From Streptomyces actinomycinicus (GTDB taxonomy: Bacteria; Actinomycetota; Actinomycetes; Streptomycetales; Streptomycetaceae): a stretch of DNA of 64,000 nucleotides. Below, piece by piece: positions 58,818 to 64,000 of the stretch. The notes beneath the pieces are model-generated. The model saw only the letters and a list, made by a program, of their open reading frames with translations. It searched no databases and was not told where the DNA came from. Position numbers and translations under genes: made by a program. Every line of letters starts with the position of its first letter. Within the stretch, counting starts at the first letter, position 1. The stretch covers positions 1 to 64,000 of the forward strand of contig NZ_JAERRK010000009.1 in the NCBI RefSeq assembly GCF_016741775.1. The letters run 5' to 3'.

Positions 58818-59840
58818 ATGGCGACAGTCCCGACCGCCCTCGCCGGCCGCCACTTCCTCAAGGAGCTGGACCTCACCGAGGAGGAGTTCCGCGGCCTGGT
58901 CGAGCTGGCAGCCGAGCTGAAGGCGGCCAGGAAGGCGGGGACCGAGACCCAGTATCTGCGGGGCAGGAACATCGCGCTCATCTTCGAGAAGACCTCGACG
59001 CGCACCCGCTGCGCGTTCGAGGTCGCCGCCGCCGACCAGGGCGCCCACACCACCTACCTGGACCCCACGGGCTCCCAGATCGGACACAAGGAGTCCGTGA
59101 AGGACACCGCCCGCGTCCTCGGCCGGATGTACGACGGCATCGAGTACCGCGGCGACAGCCAGGCCAAGGTCGAGGAGCTGGCCGCGCACGCCGGCGTGCC
59201 CGTCTACAACGGGCTCACCGACGACTGGCACCCCACCCAGATGCTCGCCGACATCCTCACCATGACCGAGCACAGCACCAAGCCGCTGCGGAAGATCGCC
59301 TTCGCCTACCTCGGCGACGCCCGCTTCAACATGGGCAACTCCTACCTGATCACCGGCGCCCTGCTCGGCATGGACGTACGGATCGTCGCCCCGAAGACCT
59401 ACTGGCCCGCCCAGGAGATCGTCGACCGCGCCCGCGAACTGGCCGCGACCAGCGGGGCCCGCGTCACGCTCACCGAGGACGTCGCCGAGGGTGTCGCGGG
59501 CGCCGACTTCGTCGCCACCGACGTGTGGGTCTCCATGGGTGAGCCCAAGGACGTGTGGGCCGAGCGGATCACCGCCCTCGCCCCCTACGCCGTGACCATG
59601 GACGTCCTGCGCGCCACCGGCAACCCGGACGTGAAGTTCCTGCACTGCCTGCCCGCCTTCCACGACCTCGGCACCAAGGTCGGCCAGGAGGTCTTCGAGG
59701 CCCACGGCCTGCGGTCGCTGGAGGTGACGGACGAGGTCTTCGAGTCCGCCCACTCGGTCGTCTTCGACGAGGCCGAGAACCGCCTGCACACCATCAAGGC
59801 CGTGCTGGTGGCCACACTGGCCGGGGAAAGCCTTGCCTGA
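58818..59840 (+). CDS. ornithine carbamoyltransferase (probably catabolic)
   Basis: 340 residues: carbamoyl-phosphate loop FEKTSTRTRCAFE, HPTQMLAD, and the ornithine site HCLPAFHD. Its position after arginine deiminase suggests the catabolic ArcB role (citrulline phosphorolysis), but the sequence alone cannot separate ArcB from ArgF. It has its own upstream repeat-bearing promoter region. Confidence 0.94.
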   Translation: MATVPTALAGRHFLKELDLTEEEFRGLVELAAELKAARKAGTETQYLRGRNIALIFEKTSTRTRCAFEVAAADQGAHTTYLDPTGSQIGHKESVKDTARVLGRMYDGIEYRGDSQAKVEELAAHAGVPVYNGLTDDWHPTQMLADILTMTEHSTKPLRKIAFAYLGDARFNMGNSYLITGALLGMDVRIVAPKTYWPAQEIVDRARELAATSGARVTLTEDVAEGVAGADFVATDVWVSMGEPKDVWAERITALAPYAVTMDVLRATGNPDVKFLHCLPAFHDLGTKVGQEVFEAHGLRSLEVTDEVFESAHSVVFDEAENRLHTIKAVLVATLAGESLA

Positions 59841-59953
59841 CCCGGCTCACCAGGCCTTATCCTGACCGGCGGCCCGGAGCCACCCCTTTTTCCGGAGCCG
59901 CCGCCGCGCCGCAACGACAGGCGCCCGCACCACCAGAAACGAGCACCACCCGC

Positions 59954-61402
59954 ATGCCCGCTCCCCGTATCAAGTCCCCCCACCTGCTCGTCGCCGAATC
60001 CGGCGCGGACCGCGAGGGACACGGCCTGAAGCGCACCATGGGCCTCTTCCAGCTCATCTGCTTCGGCGTCGGCGCCATCGTCGGTACCGGCATCTTCGTC
60101 GGCCTCTCCGACTCCGTCGCGCAGGCCGGCCCGGCCGTCGTCGTCTCCTTCGTCCTCGCCGCGATCACCTGCGTCTTCACCGCACTCTCCTTCGCCGAGC
60201 TGGGCGGCGCGATCCCGGTCTCCGGCTCCTCGTACTCCTTCGCCTACGCCGGCCTCGGCGAGACCACCGCCTTCCTGGTGGGCTGGTGCCTGCTGCTGGA
60301 GTACGGCATCTCCATCTCGGCCGTCGCGGTCGGCTGGAGCCAGTACGTCAACGAGCTGCTGCACAGCCTCACCGGCTGGCAGCTCCCGGCCGCGCTGTCC
60401 GCCGGCCCCGGCGACGGCGGCGTCGTCAACCTCCCGGCCGTGATCGTCATCGCCATGGCCTCCGTGCTGCTGGTGCGCGGGGTGCGGGAGAGCGCCCGGG
60501 CGACGGCCGCCATGGCCGCAGTCAAGCTGGTGATCCTGATCGCCTTCTGCGCCATCGGCTACAGCGCCTTCAAGGACGGCAACCTCACCCCGTTCTCGCC
60601 GGCCGGCCTCGGCGGCATCGGCGCGGGCACCACCGCCGCGTTCTTCTCGTACATCGGCTTCGACGCGATCACCACCGCCGGCGAGGAGGCCAAGAACCCG
60701 CGCCGGGACATCCCCGTCGCGATCCTCGTCTGCATGGGCCTGGTCACCCTGCTGTACTGCGCGGTCGCGCTCGCCGCGATCGGCGCCATCGGCGGTGACC
60801 AGGTCGCCGGCCGGCCCGCCGCCTTGTCCTACGTCGTCAACGAGGTCACCGGCTCCGCCGTCGGCGGCGGTGTGATCGCCTTCGGCGCGGTCGTCGCCAT
60901 CGCCTCGGTCGTCCTCGCCGTGATGTACGGCCAGACCCGCATCCTGATGTCGATGTCCCGCGACGGCCTGATCCCGCGGGTCTTCGAGAAGGTCTCCCCG
61001 AGGACCTCCACGCCGGTCGCCGGCACGCTGATCGTCGCGGTCGTCTTCGCGGTCCCCGCGGCCTTCGCCTCCCTCGACGCCGTGATGAACCTGTGCACCA
61101 TCGGCACCCTCGCCATCATGGCCGTCGTCAACATCGCGGTGATCGCCCTGCGCCGTCGCGAGCCGGGCCTGGCCCGCAGCTTCCGGGTGCCGCTCTACCC
61201 CGTGGCCCCGCTGCTCGGCGTCGCCTTCTGCCTGTACCTGATGTACGAGACCGGCTGGCAGACCTGGCTGCAGTTCGCCGTCTTCCTCGTGGCCGGCCTG
61301 CTCGTCTACGCCGCCTACGGCCGCCGGCACTCCACGCTGGCGACGCAGAGCGCCCGCGAGGTCACTCCGGACGCCGCTGAGCGGGAACCGCAGGCAGTCT
61401 GA
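59954..61402 (+). CDS. amino acid permease (APC superfamily)
   Basis: 482 residues with about 12 hydrophobic helices; LFQLICFGVGAIVGTGIFVG is the conserved first-helix glycine motif of APC transporters, and FFSYIGFDAITTAGEEAKNP marks the cationic amino acid transporter group. With arginine deiminase and ornithine carbamoyltransferase it may import arginine or exchange it for ornithine. Its end overlaps the convergent ATPase gene by 41 bases. Confidence 0.92.
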   Translation: MPAPRIKSPHLLVAESGADREGHGLKRTMGLFQLICFGVGAIVGTGIFVGLSDSVAQAGPAVVVSFVLAAITCVFTALSFAELGGAIPVSGSSYSFAYAGLGETTAFLVGWCLLLEYGISISAVAVGWSQYVNELLHSLTGWQLPAALSAGPGDGGVVNLPAVIVIAMASVLLVRGVRESARATAAMAAVKLVILIAFCAIGYSAFKDGNLTPFSPAGLGGIGAGTTAAFFSYIGFDAITTAGEEAKNPRRDIPVAILVCMGLVTLLYCAVALAAIGAIGGDQVAGRPAALSYVVNEVTGSAVGGGVIAFGAVVAIASVVLAVMYGQTRILMSMSRDGLIPRVFEKVSPRTSTPVAGTLIVAVVFAVPAAFASLDAVMNLCTIGTLAIMAVVNIAVIALRRREPGLARSFRVPLYPVAPLLGVAFCLYLMYETGWQTWLQFAVFLVAGLLVYAAYGRRHSTLATQSAREVTPDAAEREPQAV

Positions 61403-61814
61403 ACCACACCGCCTTGCCCGACGGGGTGGGGCGGTGACCGCAGGACGAGCTGAGGGCGCGGATCAGCAGCAGCCCGCGCCCGCCCTCCTGCCACACGTCG
61501 GGCTCCTCGATCACCGGCCGGGTCAGATGACCGGGGGGTGCCGGGTCCGGGTCGTGCACCTCGACCTGGCAGCCACCCGGCAGCAGCTCCACGACCAGCT
61601 CTATCGGGCCGCGCCCGGCGGTGTGCTCCACAGCGTTGGCCACCAGCTCGGCCGTGAGCAGCTCCGCGGTGTCGCAGTCGGCCGGGTGCTCCACCTCGGT
61701 GAGCGCCGTACGCACCAGGGCGCGCGCCACGGGCACCGCCGCGGTGGTGTGCGGCAGTGCGATGCGCCAGGAGGCCGGTTCGGCGGAGCGTTCGTGCAAG
61801 GCGAGTCCGTTCAT
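61362..61814 (-). CDS. anti-sigma-factor-type histidine kinase-like ATPase
   Basis: About 150 residues, HATPase_c of the RsbW/SpoIIAB-like group common in Streptomyces: ELLTAELVANAVEHTAG (N box) and EPDVWQEGGRGLLLIRALSSSCG (G box). The start may be ATG 61814 or 61847; neither has a strong ribosome binding site. It is convergent with and overlaps the permease gene. Confidence 0.83.
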   Translation of the reverse strand: MNGLALHERSAEPASWRIALPHTTAAVPVARALVRTALTEVEHPADCDTAELLTAELVANAVEHTAGRGPIELVVELLPGGCQVEVHDPDPAPPGHLTRPVIEEPDVWQEGGRGLLLIRALSSSCGHRPTPSGKAVWFRLPAVPAQRRPE

Positions 61815-62030
61815 GGAGCAGGCTGTCCTGCTTTCAACCGTAGGCATGGTACGGGGCCCGGTCCCGGGGACCGTGGCCGGGCACCGGCCGGGACGTTCGC
61901 CCCGGCAAGGGGCGCCCTACCCGCCGGGGCGGCCCGCCTCGCCGCCAGGGGCCCCTTGTTACGGCCCTGTCGCCGACCGGTGACGGATGTGACCGGGACC
62001 GGCCGGCACGGATCGGCATGTCGCGTGCCC

Positions 62031-62068
62031 GTGACGACAGTCACAAACAAGTGATAGCTTCGTAGGGC
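62031..62068 (+). promoter_or_regulatory. candidate promoter/operator upstream of the enoyl-CoA hydratase
   Basis: Dyad GTGAC-gaca-GTCAC (62031-62044), followed by TAGCTT and TAGGGC -10-like sequences. The gap 61.85-62.1 kb otherwise contains no gene that I can support. Confidence 0.4.
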
Positions 62069-62108
62069 AGAGCAACGTACGGCACGCCGACCGAGGAGGC
62101 CGCACGTC

Positions 62109-62936
62109 ATGAGTCCGTTCACCGGCTCCGCCGCCCGTACCTCCGACTGGGAGCACCTGCGGGTCCGGATCGCCGACGGGGTCGCCACCGTCACCCTCGC
62201 CCGCCCCGAGAAACTCAACGCGCTCACCTTCGGCGCCTACGCCAACCTGCGCGACCTGCTCGCCGAACTGTCCCGGGAACGGTCCGTACGCGCCCTGGTA
62301 CTGGCCGGCGAAGGACGCGGTTTCTGTTCCGGCGGTGACGTCGACGAGATCATCGGTGCCACGCTCTCCATGGACACCGCCCAGCTCCTGGACTTCAACC
62401 GCATGACCGGCCAGGTGGTCCGGGCGATCCGCGAATGCCCGTTCCCCGTGGTCGCCGCCGTCCACGGGGTGGCCGCCGGCGCGGGCGCGGTCCTGGCCCT
62501 CGCCTGCGACTTCCGGATCGCGGACCCCTCGGCCCGCTTCGCCTTCCTCTTCACCCGGGTCGGTCTGTCCGGCGGCGACATGGGCGCGGCCTATCTGCTG
62601 CCCCGCGTCGTCGGCCTCGGCCACGCCACCCGCCTCCTCATGCTCGGCGAACCGGTCCGCGCCCCCGAGGCGGAGCGCATCGGCCTGATCAGTGAGATGA
62701 CGGAGGAGGGCCGGGTGGACGAGGCGGCGGCGGCGCTCGCCCGCCGGCTGGCCGACGGCCCGGCCCTGGCGTACGCCCAGACGAAGGCCCTGCTGACGGC
62801 GGAACTGGACATGCCCCTGGCGGCAGCGGTGGAGCTGGACGCGTCGACGCAGGCGCTGCTGATGAACGGCGAGGACTACCACGAGTTCCACGCGGCGTTC
62901 ACGGAGAAGCGCCCCCCGAAGTGGCGGGGACGGTGA
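62109..62936 (+). CDS. enoyl-CoA hydratase/isomerase family protein
   Basis: 275 residues, crotonase fold: VTLARPEKLNALTFGAY, the oxyanion segment GEGRGFCSGGDV and AAVHGVAAGAGAVLALACDFRIA. Two bases downstream begins a salicylyl-CoA 5-hydroxylase/anthraniloyl-CoA monooxygenase-like gene, so this hydratase probably serves aromatic-CoA breakdown rather than fatty acid oxidation. GAGGAGGC precedes the ATG. Confidence 0.92.
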   Translation: MSPFTGSAARTSDWEHLRVRIADGVATVTLARPEKLNALTFGAYANLRDLLAELSRERSVRALVLAGEGRGFCSGGDVDEIIGATLSMDTAQLLDFNRMTGQVVRAIRECPFPVVAAVHGVAAGAGAVLALACDFRIADPSARFAFLFTRVGLSGGDMGAAYLLPRVVGLGHATRLLMLGEPVRAPEAERIGLISEMTEEGRVDEAAAALARRLADGPALAYAQTKALLTAELDMPLAAAVELDASTQALLMNGEDYHEFHAAFTEKRPPKWRGR

Positions 62937-62938
62937 CG

Positions 62939-64000
62939 GTGCCCGCCCAAGGGGCGCGGGGAACCGCGCGACGGGCCACGACGGACCCACGGCCGGGAGC
63001 GAGGCGCAACCGCTCCCTTCGGGTGGCGGTCATCGGCGGCGGCCCCGGCGGGCTCTACGCCGCCGCCCTGCTGAAACGGCTGGACCCCGCGCGGGAGGTC
63101 ACCGTCTGGGAACGCAACGCCCCCGACCAGACCTTCGGCTTCGGCGTGGTCCTGTCCGACGAGACCCTCGGCGGCATCGAACACGCCGACCCCGTCGTCT
63201 ACGAAGCCCTCCGGCGCGACTTCGTCCGCTGGGACGACATCGACATCGTGCACCGGGGCGTTCGGCACCGCTCCGGCGGCCACGGATTCGCCGCGCTGGG
63301 CCGGCACCGGCTGCTGGAGATCCTGCACGAACGCTGCCGCTCACTCGGCGTGGACCTGCGTTTCTCCACCGAGGCCCCGCCCGTCGACCGGCTCGCGGAG
63401 GACCATGACCTGGTCATCGCCGCCGACGGTGTGCACAGCACCACCCGTGAACGCTACGCCCATGTGTTCCGCCCCCATGTGACCGAACACCACTGCCGCT
63501 ACATCTGGCTCGCCGCCGACTTCGCCTTCGACGCCTTCCGCTTCGAGATCACCGAGACCGAACACGGCGTGATGCAGCTGCACGGCTACCCCTACGCCCA
63601 CCCCTCGCCCGGCCACCACCCCGCGCCGATGCCCCCCGGGACCCAGGACCGGTCCGGCGCCTCCACCGTGATCATCGAGATGCGCGAAGAAGTCTGGCTG
63701 GCTGCGGGATTCGCGCAACTCGACCCGCAGGAGACCCTCGAACGCTGCGCCAAGATCTTCGCCGACGCGCTCGGCGGGCGCCCGCTGCGCTCCAACAACT
63801 CCGCCTGGACCACCTTCCGCACGGTGGCCTGCGAGCAGTGGTCGCACGGCAACGTCGTCCTCCTCGGCGACGCCGCCCACACCGCCCACTTCTCCATCGG
63901 CTCGGGCACCAAGCTCGCCGTGGAGGACGCCCTGGCCCTGGCCGCCTGCCTGACGGAACAGCCGGACGTGCCCCGTGCCCTGGCGGCCTACGAGGAGGAG
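62939..64000 (+). CDS. flavin monooxygenase of the salicylyl-CoA 5-hydroxylase/anthraniloyl-CoA monooxygenase type, truncated by window end
   Basis: 354 codons visible, no stop before the edge. RVAVIGGGPGGLYAAALLKRL is the FAD fold, WERNAPDQTFGFGVVLSDETL is the family signature, VIAADGVHSTTRER the DG motif and NVVLLGDAAHTAHFSIGSGTKL the second FAD motif. Family members continue into an old-yellow-enzyme domain, so about half of the gene may be missing. GTG 62939 follows a GGGGA and the upstream stop closely; GTG 63023, at the start of the fold, is the alternative. It hydroxylates CoA-linked salicylate or anthranilate. Confidence 0.88.
   Translation, partial: MPAQGARGTARRATTDPRPGARRNRSLRVAVIGGGPGGLYAAALLKRLDPAREVTVWERNAPDQTFGFGVVLSDETLGGIEHADPVVYEALRRDFVRWDDIDIVHRGVRHRSGGHGFAALGRHRLLEILHERCRSLGVDLRFSTEAPPVDRLAEDHDLVIAADGVHSTTRERYAHVFRPHVTEHHCRYIWLAADFAFDAFRFEITETEHGVMQLHGYPYAHPSPGHHPAPMPPGTQDRSGASTVIIEMREEVWLAAGFAQLDPQETLERCAKIFADALGGRPLRSNNSAWTTFRTVACEQWSHGNVVLLGDAAHTAHFSIGSGTKLAVEDALALAACLTEQPDVPRALAAYEEE

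Overview
The window is a GC-rich actinobacterial chromosome segment, almost certainly Streptomyces. The evidence is strong third-position GC, GTG starts, ATGA/GTGA translational overlaps, and family markers such as SepF-like, DUF6099, CGNR, DUF5825 and bacterial Hen1/Pnkp proteins. It has two halves: about 35 kb of specialised metabolism (1-34.9 kb) and about 29 kb of conserved genome with a small RiPP-like locus (34.9-64 kb).

Region A (1-14.5 kb) is an amino-group carrier protein (AmCP/LysW) pathway. A leftward operon encodes a HK97-fold encapsulin-like shell protein, a PAPS sulfotransferase, an SDR lacking the usual catalytic Tyr/Lys, a fused LysZ-LysK protein, APS kinase (cysC) and the start of cysD. 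Divergently come a LysR regulator, AmCP, LysX, LysY, a split transketolase, an acyl-CoA ligase and an acyl-CoA dehydrogenase. Inferred logic: glutamate is loaded on the AmCP C-terminus, phosphorylated and reduced to a semialdehyde, extended by two carbons by the transketolase, released by the LysK domain and activated by sulfation. This is the known logic of azabicyclic amino acids of the vazabitide/ficellomycin type. No aminotransferase is visible. The shell gene suggests a Family 3 ('natural product') encapsulin, and three neighbouring enzymes carry repetitive, probably disordered tails.

Region B (14.6-19.8 kb) holds a CGNR regulator with a perfect operator facing an MFS exporter gene, a flavin monooxygenase, a YdeI/OmdA protein and an alpha/beta hydrolase.

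Region C (19.8-34.3 kb, leftward) encodes a salicylate plus 3-hydroxyanthranilate pathway: salicylate synthase, aryl-AMP ligase with salicylate-type residues, aryl carrier protein, two KAS III-like acyltransferases (one with Ser for Cys), ADIC synthase (PhzE type), isochorismatase (PhzD type), an EntA-like dehydrogenase, DAHP synthase, a TRZ/ATZ amidohydrolase of the kind that closes benzoxazole rings, and a free-standing NRPS module with an altered A-domain. It resembles caboxamycin/A33853/nataxazole logic. Whether A and C make one hybrid product or two is open.

Region D (34.5-64 kb): VOC protein; meaB-mutB-mutA; a membrane glycosyltransferase-like protein; SepF-like protein; an ATPase with MazG; DUF6099; an LLM-class oxidoreductase; D,D-carboxypeptidase; a lipoprotein; the Hen1-Pnkp RNA repair pair; a 28-residue precursor-like peptide with a B12-radical SAM C-methyltransferase and DUF5825 protein; a NAD-kinase-like/SPFH pair; arginine deiminase, ornithine carbamoyltransferase and a permease; an anti-sigma-type ATPase; enoyl-CoA hydratase; and a truncated salicylyl-CoA hydroxylase-like flavoprotein. 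No tRNA, rRNA, CRISPR, IS or phage genes were seen.
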